From positions 3,968,001 to 4,032,000 of the forward strand of contig NZ_CP108476.1 in the NCBI RefSeq assembly GCF_036226465.1: a DNA stretch of 64,000 bases, in the 5' to 3' direction. Below the pieces are notes generated by a model. That model saw nothing but the letters and a program-made list of their open reading frames with translations. It was not told the origin of the DNA and made no database searches. A program made the position numbers and the translations under genes. The stretch comes from Kitasatospora sp. NBC_01250. Its GTDB lineage: Bacteria; Actinomycetota; Actinomycetes; Streptomycetales; Streptomycetaceae. Every line of letters begins with the position of its first letter. The first letter of the stretch is position 1. This document shows, one piece after another, positions 15,077 to 24,190 of the stretch.

Positions 15077-15457
15077 TCACTTGACGGTGACCTTGGCGCC
15101 AGCGGCCTCGAGGGCAGCCTTGGCCTTCTCGGCAACGTCCTTCGCGACCTTCTCCAGCACCTTGGCGCCGGCGGTGTCAACGAGGTCCTTGGCCTCCTTC
15201 AGGCCGAGGGAGGTCAGGGTGCGCACCTCCTTGATGACCTGGATCTTCTTGTCGCCGGCACCGTCGAGGATGACGTCGAACTCGTCCTGCTCCTCGACGG
15301 CCTCAACGGCACCCGGGGCGGCAGCGGCGGCAACGGCAACCGGAGCGGCGGCGGTGACGTCGAACTTCTCCTCGAAGGCCTTCACGAACTCGGAGAGCTC
15401 GATCAGGGTCATGCCCTCGAACTGCTCGAGCAGGTCGTCCTGGGACAGCTTCGCCAT
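15077..15457 (-). CDS. rplL: Ribosomal protein bL12 (L7/L12)
   Basis: 126 residues, normal length. The N-terminal dimerisation domain ([30 protein letters not shown] trimmed: residues 3-32) leads through an Ala-rich hinge ([15 protein letters not shown]) to the C-terminal factor-binding domain ([24 protein letters not shown]). It forms the ribosomal stalk on L10 and recruits GTPase factors. It is transcribed 91 bases behind rplJ as one unit. Confidence 0.98.
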   Translation of the reverse strand: MAKLSQDDLLEQFEGMTLIELSEFVKAFEEKFDVTAAAPVAVAAAAAPGAVEAVEEQDEFDVILDGAGDKKIQVIKEVRTLTSLGLKEAKDLVDTAGAKVLEKVAKDVAEKAKAALEAAGAKVTVK

Positions 15458-15548
15458 GATGGCGTCCTTCCACTAAATCGGCAGGTGGTGCCGGATGTAC
15501 GGGATTGGCGGGCGCGGGCCCGCAGCGAGGGCGTCAGCCCGTCGCCGA

Positions 15549-16112
15549 TCACTCGGCGGCGGCGTCCTCGGCGGGAGCCGGCGTACCGGCACCGCCCTGC
15601 TCGGCCTTCTTCTCGCGCAGCGCGTCCACGGTACGGACGAGCTTCGAGGGCAGGGCCTGGAAGAGCGCAGCAGCCTGGGAGGGCTTGGCCTTCATGGCAC
15701 CCGCCAGCTTGGCGAGCAGAACCTCGCGGGACTCGAGGTCCGCGAGCTTCTTGATCTCATCGGCGGACAGCGCCTTGCCATCAAGGACACCGCCCTTGAT
15801 GACGAGAGCGGGGTTCTCCTTGGCGAAGTCACGCAGAGCCTTCGCCGACTCCACCGGGTCACCGGTGACGAAGGCGACAGCCGTCGGACCGGTGAACTGG
15901 TCGTCGAGCTCAGTGATCCCGGCCTCGTTGGCCGCAATCTTGGTCAGCGTGTTCTTCACCACGGCGTACTGGGCGTTGTCACCCAGCGAGCGACGCAGGG
16001 TCTTGACCTGCTTCACCGTCAGACCGCGGTACTCGGTCAGCACGGCCGCGTTGGAGGAACGGAACTTGTCCGCGATCTCCGCGACGGCAGCAGCCTTGTC
16101 GGGCCTTGCCAT
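15549..16112 (-). CDS. rplJ: Ribosomal protein uL10
   Basis: 187 residues from the ATG at 16112, which has a strong GGAAGGAGG site 9 bases upstream; longer frames read into the leader. The rRNA-binding N-terminal domain ([33 protein letters not shown]) is followed by the C-terminal helix that holds L12 dimers and an actinobacterial Ala/Pro/Glu tail. The gene has a leader of nearly 300 bases with a terminator-like hairpin, suggesting autogenous control by L10 or the L10-L12 complex. Confidence 0.98.
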   Translation of the reverse strand: MARPDKAAAVAEIADKFRSSNAAVLTEYRGLTVKQVKTLRRSLGDNAQYAVVKNTLTKIAANEAGITELDDQFTGPTAVAFVTGDPVESAKALRDFAKENPALVIKGGVLDGKALSADEIKKLADLESREVLLAKLAGAMKAKPSQAAALFQALPSKLVRTVDALREKKAEQGGAGTPAPAEDAAAE

Positions 16113-16226
16113 AGGCTTACGCCTCCTTCCGTGATGTCGAGGTCGGCCGACCTGGACAAGTCGACCTACACTGCCTCGGACCACCAGAAGGGCGCCTACG
16201 CGGAGAAAGCCTCTGCGGAGAACGGG

Positions 16227-16404
16227 AAAAGCCCCGGTGCGCAGGCGCACGGGGCTCAGTACGGACCTCGACGGACGCACGAAACCGTACGAACCGGAAG
16301 TCCAAGCTCCAAACACTCCTGCGCGGGCTGCCTGCGACGAAGCGCAGATCCTTCGGTCGGGCGTCCCCTTGCGGACACACCACGACAACCAGCGGTCTTT
16401 GGCA
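16227..16404 (-). ncRNA. Candidate L10 leader with attenuator hairpin
   Basis: Downstream of the predicted rplJ promoter, the minus-strand RNA carries CAAAGACCGCTGGTTG near its 5' end, similar to the AAGACCGC-GGT segment of known L10 leaders. About 150 bases later a hairpin (AGCCCC / GGGGCT plus GTGCG / CGCAC, 16230-16256) is followed directly by TTTT. A rho-independent terminator inside the leader suggests attenuation, about 115 bases before the start codon. The match to the leader family is by eye. Confidence 0.55.
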
Positions 16405-16410
16405 GGTTTC

Positions 16411-16439
16411 AGCGTACAAGACGAGAACTTGTGCACCAA
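16411..16439 (-). promoter_or_regulatory. Predicted rplJ promoter
   Basis: TTGGTG (16434-16439) and TACGCT (16411-16416) on the minus strand are separated by 17 bases. The predicted start is near 16404, producing a leader of about 290 bases upstream of rplJ. Confidence 0.55.
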
Positions 16440-16467
16440 ATCGAGCATGCGCAAGGCCGTGCGGTCC

Positions 16468-17331
16468 TCAGGAGCCGCCGCCCTGGGTGTCGCTCTCGGC
16501 CGGGGCCTGGACGGCGAGGTTGCCGCCGAACTCGCTGTACTGGATCACCTGGTCCAGGTCGCCCTTGGTGCCGGTGCCGCCGCGCTGGAGCTGGACCAGC
16601 TGGTCCTTGTCGTTGAGCCACAGGTCCAGGTTGAGCGTGGTCACCCCGCCCTGGCCCAGCGTGGCGGCCAGCGAGTCCCGGCGGTCGGCGGTGAGCAGGT
16701 TCTGCTGGGCCGCGGCGTAGTCGGCCACCGAGAGGCTGGCCGTGTAGTGCTCCACCGTGCTGTCGCCCAGCTTCTCCTCCCCCAGCTTGCGCAGGTCGGG
16801 GGCGTTGGCCGCGGCGGTGACCGCCTCCAGCGGGTTGAGCTGGTCGACCAGGGCGGCGAACGGGGTCACCGGGCGGCCGTCGGGACCCATCACCTCCGGC
16901 GACTTCTGCCAGTGCTTGCCGCCGAGCCGGGCCGCGGTGGCCGCGTCGCCGCCCTGGTAGCTGACGGTGTCCATGATGATCAGCTGGTCGGTGGCGCCCG
17001 GGTTGGTCTTCGTCAGCTGCATGATCGTGCGCGGCGCCCAGTAGAGCGAGCCGTCGGCGCTGTCGCTCTTGCCGTCCGGGGTGACGAAGCGGTAGCTGAG
17101 CTTGGCCCGGCGGGCGGTCTGCAGCACCTGCTCGGCCGAGAGCAGCACGCCCTGCGGGGAGCGGTCGGTCGGCTTGTCCGTGGGCGAGGCGGATCCGGTG
17201 GACGGGACGGCCGAGGTGGGCAGCGTCACCGCGCCGCCGGCCGAGCCGCCGCAGGCGGCCAGGGTGGCGATGAGCGCGGCGGCCACCGCCGTGGCACCTG
17301 CCGCCGTGCGCCGTCGCGCCACGCTCATCAC
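16468..17331 (-). CDS. LppX/LprG-like lipoprotein, first of three paralogues
   Basis: 287 residues with a twin-Arg-containing signal peptide ([23 protein letters not shown]) whose Cys27 in LAAC is the predicted lipidation site. A Thr/Ser/Pro linker precedes a globular domain of the LppX_LprAFG type. It shares with its two neighbours the GGKHW motif, a DxxxPxxAV segment and an HYTA strand, so all three arose by duplication. Mycobacterial relatives carry lipids across the periplasm; that role here is inferred. It lies just upstream of the rplJ promoter region. Confidence 0.85.
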   Translation of the reverse strand: MMSVARRRTAAGATAVAAALIATLAACGGSAGGAVTLPTSAVPSTGSASPTDKPTDRSPQGVLLSAEQVLQTARRAKLSYRFVTPDGKSDSADGSLYWAPRTIMQLTKTNPGATDQLIIMDTVSYQGGDAATAARLGGKHWQKSPEVMGPDGRPVTPFAALVDQLNPLEAVTAAANAPDLRKLGEEKLGDSTVEHYTASLSVADYAAAQQNLLTADRRDSLAATLGQGGVTTLNLDLWLNDKDQLVQLQRGGTGTKGDLDQVIQYSEFGGNLAVQAPAESDTQGGGS

Positions 17332-17375
17332 CTCCCGTCCGGTCCGTCTTCCTCAGGGTGCCACGCGTCCCCTGA

Positions 17376-18335
17376 TCAGTCTGCGGCGGGCTGGGTCTGC
17401 CCCGGCTGCCCCAGCTGCTTGCCCGCCTGGGCGAGCAGCTGGGCCGCGTCCAGGGTGTCGTCGGCCGCCGGCGGGGTGGCCGTGACCTGGGTGCCGTAGT
17501 CGGAGTAGCTGACCGAGGCGTCGATCGGACCGTTGCCGGTCTGGGACTTGGTCTCCTGCTTGACCAGCAGGCCCTGGCCGTCGACCCAGACGTCGTAGTG
17601 CGCGCTGGTGACGCCCTGGCTCTGCAGCTGCTGGCGCAGCGCGTCGACCTGGTCCTGGGTGAGCGCGCCCTGCCCGGCCATCTGGGCGAGCGTCAGGTCG
17701 GCCGTGTAGTGGGTCACCTGAGCCCCGTTGAGGGTCTCCTTGCCGACCTCGGTCACCTTGCCGGAGGCGATCGCCGCCTGGACCGCCGCCACCGGGTCGG
17801 CGCTCTTCAGGCCGTTCTTGATGGTGGCACCGGCCGGGCCCATGATCTTGGCGAGGTCGTCGTAGGAGTACTTGAACCAGTGCTTGCCGCCCATCTGGTC
17901 GACCGTCGCCTGCGGCATGTGCATGTTGACGTAGAGCGCGTCGGTCTGGAAGACGGCATCCGCCGCCCCGTTGGTGCCGAGCTTGCTCGTCACGGCGGAC
18001 GGCAGCTGCATCGTCATCGAGCCGACCAGGCCGTTCGCCCAGGACACCGCACCCTGGTAGGTGATGGAGCCGGACGGGGTCGTGATGGCCTCGTTGATCT
18101 TGGCCGACTTCTGGGCGCTGCTCTTGGCGCTGACCTGCTGGAGGAAGGCGGCCGGGGTGACGGCGGCCGGCGACTGGGCGGCACCGGGGCTGCTGCTCGC
18201 CGCCGAGGGTGCGGCGCTGCCGGCGGCCTGGGTCTTCTTGCCGGTGGACGAGTCCGGGCCACAGGCCGCCAGGCCTGCGGTCAGGGCGGCCACCACGGCC
18301 GCGGCGGCGAGGGTGCGAGTACGGGTCCTGGTCAT
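17376..18335 (-). CDS. LppX/LprG-like lipoprotein, second paralogue
   Basis: 319 residues. The signal peptide (TRTRTRTLAAAAVVAALTAG) ends at the lipobox LAAC (Cys25), followed by a long Ser/Ala/Pro linker. The globular domain shows AITTPSGSITYQGAVSW, GGKHWFKYSYDD, LNGAQVTHYTADL and a C-terminal YSDYG motif shared with its paralogues. It is probably a surface-anchored hydrophobic-ligand carrier. It lies 44 bases upstream of the first paralogue with no promoter or terminator seen, so the three are probably one transcript. Confidence 0.85.
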   Translation of the reverse strand: MTRTRTRTLAAAAVVAALTAGLAACGPDSSTGKKTQAAGSAAPSAASSSPGAAQSPAAVTPAAFLQQVSAKSSAQKSAKINEAITTPSGSITYQGAVSWANGLVGSMTMQLPSAVTSKLGTNGAADAVFQTDALYVNMHMPQATVDQMGGKHWFKYSYDDLAKIMGPAGATIKNGLKSADPVAAVQAAIASGKVTEVGKETLNGAQVTHYTADLTLAQMAGQGALTQDQVDALRQQLQSQGVTSAHYDVWVDGQGLLVKQETKSQTGNGPIDASVSYSDYGTQVTATPPAADDTLDAAQLLAQAGKQLGQPGQTQPAAD

Positions 18336-18367
18336 GCGAATCCCCTCCCTGGGGTCCCTGCGGTTGG

Positions 18368-19249
18368 TCAGCCGAGGCTGCTGAGCAGCTTCGCTGCGAC
18401 GGTCGGGTCGGCCTGGTCGCTCGCGGCGGGCGCGCTGACGCTGACCTTCACGCCCAGGTCCGCGTACTTGACGGTGCTGGCGGTCGGGTTGGCGCCGGTG
18501 CTCGGAGAGGAGCCGTCGACGTTCTGCTCGCCCATCTGGAGCAGCTGGTGCTTGGCGTCCACCCAGAAGTCGGTGATGACGGTCGAACCGCCGTCGGTGA
18601 CCACCTGCAGGGCGGCCTTGCGCTGCGCGTCGCTGAGGCTCGGCATCTTGCCGACCAGGTCGGCGGCCTGCATCGTGCTGCGGTAGTGCGTGGTGGCGGC
18701 GCCGGCCACCTGCTCGGAGCCCACCTTGCTGAGGGTGCCGTTCTGCGCCGCGACGGTGAGCTCGGCGGTCGGGTCCATCAGCACGGCGAGCGCGGTGAAC
18801 GGATCGCCGAGGCCGCTGCCGCCGCCGGCGGCCAGGTTGACCCAGTGCTTGCCGCCGAGCAGCGCGGCCTGGTCGTCGGCCACGCCGAGGTACGAACCAC
18901 CGTCCACCAGACGGAACTTGACGGTCTTCCCGGACTCCTGCTCGGCCAGGTCGAGGGCCGGCTTGGTGCCCCAGGCGTACACGCCGGTGCCGTTGCCCGA
19001 GGAGCTGTCACTCGAACTGACGGTCACGTTGGCGCTGCCGGCCTTCTGCATCACGGCGGCCGACTCCAGCAGCGCCGCCTTCGAGCCGAGATCCGGCGCG
19101 CCGGCCGCACCGGCCGCGGCACCGGCCGAGGCGACGGCGCCCGCACTGCCTGAGCCGCTGGAGCTCTTGCTACTGCTGCTGCAAGCGGTCAGTGAACCGA
19201 CCAGCAGCGCCGGCACGGCCAGCGCCACTGCGATGCGCGCACTGCGCAC
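18368..19249 (-). CDS. LppX/LprG-like lipoprotein, third paralogue
   Basis: 293 residues from GTG at 19249, preferred because AGGGGGA lies 8 bases upstream; an ATG at 19276 would add nine residues. The signal peptide ends in LTAC, followed by a Ser/Gly-rich linker. It has the shared features GGKHWVNLA, THYRSTMQAADLVG and the KYADLG end motif. A TAGAGT -10-like box at 19291-19296 lies upstream. It is first in the three-gene lipoprotein run and is separated from rplA by a hairpin. Confidence 0.85.
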   Translation of the reverse strand: MRSARIAVALAVPALLVGSLTACSSSSKSSSGSGSAGAVASAGAAAGAAGAPDLGSKAALLESAAVMQKAGSANVTVSSSDSSSGNGTGVYAWGTKPALDLAEQESGKTVKFRLVDGGSYLGVADDQAALLGGKHWVNLAAGGGSGLGDPFTALAVLMDPTAELTVAAQNGTLSKVGSEQVAGAATTHYRSTMQAADLVGKMPSLSDAQRKAALQVVTDGGSTVITDFWVDAKHQLLQMGEQNVDGSSPSTGANPTASTVKYADLGVKVSVSAPAASDQADPTVAAKLLSSLG

Positions 19250-19349
19250 GACGGTTTCCCCCTTTTGTACGTCCAACCGATGACCTGCGGACTCTAGCCG
19301 ACCGTGAAGACACCGGGGAAAGGGGTTTCGGTTCCTCGGGGGAACGCGT

Positions 19350-19383
19350 CAGGGCCCGCACCCCTTGCGGGATGCGGGCCCTG
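19350..19383 (-). terminator. Hairpin after rplA
   Basis: CAGGGCCCGCA (19350-19360) pairs exactly with TGCGGGCCCTG (19373-19383) across a 12-base loop, 54 bases after the rplA stop. It probably ends the rplKA transcript before the lipoprotein genes. Confidence 0.6.
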
Positions 19384-19437
19384 AAAGTGCGTCAGACCTG
19401 AGTCAGGTCAGCCCGGCACGGATCGGACCGATGAAGG

Positions 19438-20160
19438 TCAGATCGACGCCGGGTCCTCCTCGACGAGGAGGTTGCGGGTGCGGTTCGGGTCCACCTGGAT
19501 GCCGGGGCCCATGGTGGTGGAGACCGCGGTCTTCTTGATGTAGCGGCCCTTGGCAGCGGACGGCTTGGCCCGCAGGACCTCGTCGAGCGCGGCGGCGTAG
19601 TTCTCGACCAGCTGCTCGTCGGTGAAGGAGGCCTTACCGATGATGAAGTGCAGGTTCGAGTGCTTGTCCACGCGGAACTCGATCTTGCCGCCCTTGATGT
19701 CCGTGACAGCCTTCGCCACGTCCGGGGTGACGGTGCCGGTCTTCGGGTTCGGCATCAGACCACGGGGACCGAGCACGCGGCCCAGGCGGCCGACCTTGCC
19801 CATGAGGTCCGGGGTGGCGACGACGGCGTCGAAGTCCAGGCGACCCTTGGCAACCTCGTCGATGAGCTCGTCGGAGCCGACGATGTCGGCGCCCGCAGCC
19901 TCCGCAGCCGCTGCACGCTCGCCGGTCGCGAAGACCAGGACCCGGGCGGTCTTACCGGTGCCGTGCGGCAGGTTGACGGTGCTGCGGACCATCTGGTCGG
20001 CCTTGCGCGGGTCGACACCCAGGCGCATGGCAACCTCGACGGTCGCGTCGAACTTGGAGGTGGAGGTCTCCCGGGCGAGGCGGATGGCCTCGAGCGGGGC
20101 GTACAGGCGGTCGCGGTCGACCTTGAGGTCCGCGGCCTTGAGGGCCTTGCTGCGCTTCAC
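19438..20160 (-). CDS. rplA: Ribosomal protein uL1
   Basis: 240 residues, standard length. The conserved L1 segments are all present: [67 protein letters not shown] and [12 protein letters not shown]1 forms the mobile stalk at the E site and in other bacteria represses its own L11-L1 messenger. It lies 70 bases behind rplK and is co-transcribed from the promoter before rplK. Confidence 0.99.
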   Translation of the reverse strand: MKRSKALKAADLKVDRDRLYAPLEAIRLARETSTSKFDATVEVAMRLGVDPRKADQMVRSTVNLPHGTGKTARVLVFATGERAAAAEAAGADIVGSDELIDEVAKGRLDFDAVVATPDLMGKVGRLGRVLGPRGLMPNPKTGTVTPDVAKAVTDIKGGKIEFRVDKHSNLHFIIGKASFTDEQLVENYAAALDEVLRAKPSAAKGRYIKKTAVSTTMGPGIQVDPNRTRNLLVEEDPASI

Positions 20161-20230
20161 TGCTGCTCCTGAAGGGTGGAGTTGTGGTGTACGGGCCGCG
20201 CTGGCCCTACCACTGAACGGAAGGGGGTTT

Positions 20231-20665
20231 TCAGCCCTCGACGGTGATGCCCATGGACCGGGCGGTACCCGCGATGATCTTCTCCGCGGCGTCCAGGTCG
20301 TTGGCGTTCAGGTCGGGGAGCTTGGTGGTGGCGATCTCGCGCACCTGGGCCGAGGTCAGCTTGGCGACCTTGGTCTTGTGCGGCTCGCCGGAGCCCTTCT
20401 CGACGCCCGCGGCCTTCAGGATGAGGCGCGCGGCCGGCGGGGTCTTGGTGATGAAGGTGAAGCTGCGGTCGTCGTAGACCGTGATCTCCACCGGCACGAC
20501 CATGCCACGCTGCGACTCGGTCGCGGCGTTGTAGGCCTTGCAGAACTCCATGATGTTGACGCCGTGCTGACCCAGCGCGGGGCCGACCGGCGGGGCCGGG
20601 TTGGCCGCACCGGCGTTGATCTGGAGCTTGATAAGCCCCGTGACCTTCTTCTTCTTGGGAGGCAT
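20231..20665 (-). CDS. rplK: Ribosomal protein uL11
   Basis: 144 residues from the ATG at 20665. The N-terminal domain with its Pro-rich loop ([20 protein letters not shown]) is the thiostrepton and RelA response region; the C-terminal rRNA-binding domain follows ([32 protein letters not shown]). The PPVGP motif is unaltered. It has its own promoter downstream of the nusG terminator. Confidence 0.99.
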
Positions 20666-20743
20666 GTCTCTCCGGGTCCTTCCTTCGATGGACGTGTGCA
20701 CGGCTCCGGGGCGACACCCGGGTATGCGTACACACAGCGGACC

Positions 20744-20772
20744 AGGCTAACGCGGATGCGCCGCCTGGCCAA
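20744..20772 (-). promoter_or_regulatory. Predicted rplK promoter
   Basis: TTGGCC (20767-20772) and TAGCCT (20744-20749) on the minus strand with a 17-base spacer. The start would be near 20737, about 70 bases before rplK. The -35 box overlaps the T tract of the nusG terminator, so one transcript ends as the next begins. Confidence 0.5.
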
Positions 20773-20811
20773 AACGGATTCGGGGTGGGGACGCGCCCCA
20801 CCCCGAATCCG
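20771..20811 (-). terminator. nusG terminator
   Basis: A perfect 16-base stem (CGGATTCGGGGTGGGG and its complement, loop of 5) begins 10 bases after the nusG stop and is followed by TTTT on the minus strand: a textbook intrinsic terminator for the secE-nusG transcript. Confidence 0.88.
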
Positions 20812-20821
20812 AAGACCTGTG

Positions 20822-21766
20822 TCAGTTCTTCTGGATCTGGTCGAACGACAGCTCGACCGGGGTCTCCCGGCCGAAGATCTCGACCAGGCCCTTGACCTTC
20901 TTCGAGTCCGGGTTGATCTCGTTGATGGTCGCCTGCAGGGTGGCGAACGGGCCGTCGGTGACGGTGACCGAGTCGCCGACCTCGAAGTCGAGCACCTGGA
21001 TCTCGGCCGGGCGGACCGGCGAGGGCTTGCCGGCCTCCTTCGCGGCGGCGCGCTCGACGTCGGGGGCGAGCATCTTGACGACCTCGTCCAGGGTCAGCGG
21101 GTACGGGTCGTAGGCGTTGCCCACGAAGCCGGTGACACCGGGGGTGTTGCGCACGACGCCCCAGGACTCGGCGGTCAGGTCGATGCGGACCAGCACGTAG
21201 CCGGGGAGCTTGTTCTGCCGGATCGTCTTGCGGTCGCCGTTCTTGATCTGGACGACCTCCTCCTGCGGCACCTCGGCCTGGAAGATGTAGTCCTCGACGT
21301 TGAGCGAGACGGCGCGCTGCTCCAGGTTCTGCTTGACCCGGTTCTCGTAGCCCGCGTAGGTGTGGATCACGTACCACTCGCCGGGCAGGGTGCGCAGCTC
21401 CTCGCGGAACTTGGCGACCGGGTCGACCTGCTCCTCGACCAGCTCGACGTCCTCGGCAGCGGCCTCGTCCTCGACGGTCCCGTCCTCGGCAGCCTCGTCC
21501 TCAGCGGTCTCGGCGTCCTCGGCGGCCTCAGCGTCCTCGACGTCGCTCACCTCGTGCAGCGCGGCCTCCTCGGCGGGCTCGCCGGCCTCGGCCTCGTCCG
21601 CCGCCTCGACCTCGTCCTCGTCCACCGCGTCGACGATCTGCTCCCCGTCGGTGGGCTGCTCGGCGAAGTCGGCCTCGGCGTCGGCAGCCTCAGCCGCGTC
21701 CAGCTCGGCGGCGACATCCGCCTCGCTGACGGTCTCGTCGGCGTCGTACAGAGGGGACTCAGACAC
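20822..21766 (-). CDS. nusG: Transcription elongation/termination factor NusG
   Basis: 314 residues, longer than the roughly 180 of E. coli because of an Ala/Glu/Asp-rich extension of about 115 residues. Such acidic extensions are known in Streptomyces but vary in length. The NGN domain spans about 129-235 ([40 protein letters not shown]) and the KOW domain about 258-314 ([29 protein letters not shown]). It binds the polymerase clamp and Rho or ribosome. It is transcribed behind secE. Confidence 0.98.
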   Translation of the reverse strand: MSESPLYDADETVSEADVAAELDAAEAADAEADFAEQPTDGEQIVDAVDEDEVEAADEAEAGEPAEEAALHEVSDVEDAEAAEDAETAEDEAAEDGTVEDEAAAEDVELVEEQVDPVAKFREELRTLPGEWYVIHTYAGYENRVKQNLEQRAVSLNVEDYIFQAEVPQEEVVQIKNGDRKTIRQNKLPGYVLVRIDLTAESWGVVRNTPGVTGFVGNAYDPYPLTLDEVVKMLAPDVERAAAKEAGKPSPVRPAEIQVLDFEVGDSVTVTDGPFATLQATINEINPDSKKVKGLVEIFGRETPVELSFDQIQKN

Positions 21767-21987
21767 GGTGGCTGCTTCTTTCCTGGAGGTGTGGAGATGG
21801 TACGGCTCCGGGGCGCGCCCGCCCCGGGCCCGTGGGCGCGGGCGCGGGTGGCACGACTCGAAGTCTCAACAGTACCCAGTCAACGGTAGCGGGCTCGTCC
21901 GCACGGCGGCGACAGCTCGACCCGGGCGGTCCCCCGTTGGTGCTCGGAGGTCCGACCGGGTCGAGTGGTGATGCTGTGGGGGCTGGA

Positions 21988-22359
21988 TCAGCCGAAGATC
22001 CAGAAGCTGGCCTTGGCGAAGCCCCAGTCCAGGGTCGCGACCAGGCCGATCATGACGGCCACGAAGACCACCACGACGCTGGTGTAGTTCATCAGCTCGC
22101 TCTTGGTCGGCCAGACGACCTTGCGGAGCTCGGCGATGATCTGGCGGTAGTACAGCCCCATCCGGGCGAACAGCCCCGCCTTGGCGCGCTTGCCGGGCGT
22201 CTTGCCGCCGTCGGCATCCCGGTTGGCGCGCTTGCGCTCACGGCGGGAGAGAGCCTTGCCACCCTCGCTCGCAGTGCCCTCGGCGGTGTCGACCGCGTCC
22301 TCGGCACCCTCGGGGTTGCCGCTCTCAGGCGTTGCGGTGGAGCCCGTGGTCTCCGTCAC
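21988..22359 (-). CDS. secE: Preprotein translocase subunit SecE
   Basis: 123 residues: a hydrophilic, charged N-terminal region of about 65 residues, an amphipathic helix with the hallmark AELRKVVWPTKSELMNYT, then one membrane helix (VVVVFVAVMIGLVATLDWGF). It is the clamp subunit of SecYEG. The single-helix type is normal for Gram-positive bacteria. It is followed by nusG after 221 bases, as in most actinobacteria, and lies downstream of tRNA-Trp. Confidence 0.98.
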   Translation of the reverse strand: MTETTGSTATPESGNPEGAEDAVDTAEGTASEGGKALSRRERKRANRDADGGKTPGKRAKAGLFARMGLYYRQIIAELRKVVWPTKSELMNYTSVVVVFVAVMIGLVATLDWGFAKASFWIFG

Positions 22360-22474
22360 TCGTCCTCACCTGAATCCGGGTCCAGCCGAAGGTCACCGAC
22401 GTGCCATGGAAGCACGGGCGATCCGGCGCAGTGCTGAATGGAAGTGCTGAACAACTTTCGCCCTTTCCGCGTCA

Positions 22475-22505
22475 AGCCCGCTCGCTCTTGTGGAGCGAAC
22501 GGGCT
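22475..22505 (-). terminator. Hairpin after tRNA-Trp
   Basis: AGCCCG-TCGCTC pairs with GAGCGA-CGGGCT around TTGTG, with one C-A mismatch, 18 bases beyond the tRNA 3' end. There is no T tract; it may terminate the tRNA transcript or only partly separate it from secE. Confidence 0.5.
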
Positions 22506-22522
22506 GGACGAGGATCAAGCAG

Positions 22523-22595
22523 CAGGGCACGAGGGACTTGAACCCCCAACCGCCGGTTTTGGAGACCGGTGCTCTACCAATTGAGCTAGTACCCT
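22523..22595 (-). tRNA. tRNA-Trp (CCA)
   Basis: 73 bases: acceptor AGGGTAC pairs with GTGCCCT, discriminator G; D stem GCTC/GAGC; anticodon loop CTCCAAA gives CCA; T arm GGGGGTTCAAGTCCC. No encoded CCA tail. It lies directly upstream of secE, the same order as in mycobacteria. Confidence 0.97.
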
Positions 22596-22846
22596 TCGGT
22601 GCCTCGCGGCTCCGAGTCGACGCCCAACCTACCGCATCCGACCGTCGGCGTGCTGAACGCTTCTGATCTTCGCGGTGCGGTGGTGCCGTCGATCAGTGAG
22701 TGTACGGGTTCAACGGCGTTTGGTCGAACCTCTTGCGTCGGACGGCAGCCGACCCGGCCACCGGGCAGGGTCACCAGGTGGACGGGACGCGTACGGATGC
22801 TGAAACCGCCCCCCGGCGGCCCGCCGGCTTCTGCGACGATGCAGAT

Positions 22847-24085
22847 ATGAGCGCTTCCTCCCCCGCCAACGTCCGCCCCGCCGACCGCCGGGTCTCCGCC
22901 CGGGTCGGCGCCATCGCCGAGTCCGCCACCCTCGCCGTCGATGCCAAGGCCAAGGCCCTCAAGGCGGCCGGCCGCCCGGTGATCGGCTTCGGGGCCGGTG
23001 AGCCCGACTTCCCGACCCCGGACTACATCGTCGCCGCCGCCGTCGAGGCGTGCCGGGACCCGAAGAACCACCGGTACACCCCCGCCGGCGGCCTGCCCGA
23101 GCTCAAGGCGGCCATCGCGGCGAAGACGCTGCGCGACAGCGGCTACCAGGTCGACGCCTCCCAGGTGCTGGTGACCAACGGCGGCAAGCAGGCCATCTAC
23201 GAGGCCTTCGCGGCCATCCTGGACCCGGGCGACGAGGTCATCGTCCCGGCCCCGTACTGGACCACCTACCCCGAGTCGATCCAGCTGGCCGGCGGCGTCC
23301 CGGTCGAGGTGGTGGCCGACGAGACCACCGACTACAAGGTCTCGGTGGCCCAGTTGGAGGCGGCCAGGACCGAGAACACCAAGGTGGTGCTCTTCGTCTC
23401 GCCGTCCAACCCGACCGGCTCGGTCTACACCGAGGCCGAGGCGGAGGCGATCGGCCGCTGGGCGCTCGAGCACGGCCTGTGGGTGCTCACCGACGAGATC
23501 TACCAGCACCTGGTCTACGGCGACGCGACCTTCACCTCGCTGCCCGCGCTGCTGCCCGCGCTGGCCGACAAGTGCATCGTGGTCAACGGGGTGGCCAAGA
23601 CCTACGCCATGACCGGCTGGCGGGTGGGCTGGATGATCGGCCCCAAGGACGTGGTGGCCGCCGCGGCCAACCTGCAGTCGCACGCCACCTCCAACGTGAG
23701 CAACGTGGCCCAGCGGGCCGCGCTGGCCGCGGTGAGCGGCGACCTGTCGGCCGTCGACGAGATGAAGGTCGCCTTCGACCGGCGCCGGCAGACCATCGTG
23801 CGGATGCTCAACGAGATCGAGGGCGTCCTGTGCCCCGAGCCGCTGGGCGCCTTCTACGTCTACCCGTCGGTCAAGGGCCTGCTGGGCAAGGAGATCCGCG
23901 GCAAGCGCCCGCAGACCTCCGCCGAGCTGGCCGCGCTGATCCTGGACGAGGCCGAGGTCGCCGTGGTCCCGGGCGAGGCCTTCGGCACCCCCGGCTACCT
24001 GCGGCTGTCCTACGCGCTGGGCGACGCGGACCTCGCCGAGGGCGTCAGCCGGATGCAGAAGCTGCTGGGCGAGGCGCGGGCCTGA
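22847..24085 (+). CDS. aspC: Class I pyridoxal-phosphate aminotransferase (aspartate aminotransferase type)
   Basis: 412 residues from the ATG at 22847; a longer frame to 22700 is in non-coding-like sequence. No ribosome site is visible, so translation may be leaderless. Fold type I motifs are present: substrate loop [60 protein letters not shown], the PLP lysine in [18 protein letters not shown], and the C-terminal Arg in YLRLSYAL. It exchanges amino groups between aspartate and 2-oxoglutarate; related substrates are possible. It is divergent from tRNA-Trp. Confidence 0.9.
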   Translation: MSASSPANVRPADRRVSARVGAIAESATLAVDAKAKALKAAGRPVIGFGAGEPDFPTPDYIVAAAVEACRDPKNHRYTPAGGLPELKAAIAAKTLRDSGYQVDASQVLVTNGGKQAIYEAFAAILDPGDEVIVPAPYWTTYPESIQLAGGVPVEVVADETTDYKVSVAQLEAARTENTKVVLFVSPSNPTGSVYTEAEAEAIGRWALEHGLWVLTDEIYQHLVYGDATFTSLPALLPALADKCIVVNGVAKTYAMTGWRVGWMIGPKDVVAAAANLQSHATSNVSNVAQRAALAAVSGDLSAVDEMKVAFDRRRQTIVRMLNEIEGVLCPEPLGAFYVYPSVKGLLGKEIRGKRPQTSAELAALILDEAEVAVVPGEAFGTPGYLRLSYALGDADLAEGVSRMQKLLGEARA

Positions 24086-24114
24086 CCGCAGACGCGTCCG
24101 TCACCGCGGCGAGC

Positions 24115-24155
24115 ACCGCCCCCGTCACCCTTGCGAGGGATCCGACGGGGGCGGT
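24115..24155 (+). terminator. Terminator after aspC
   Basis: ACCGCCCCCGTC pairs with GACGGGGGCGGT, with an inner CCCT/AGGG stem and TGCG loop, 30 bases after the stop codon. There is no long T tract. Confidence 0.65.
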
Positions 24156-24190
24156 TCCCGTGGAAGGGGTGGATGCGGCAGGATTCGTGA

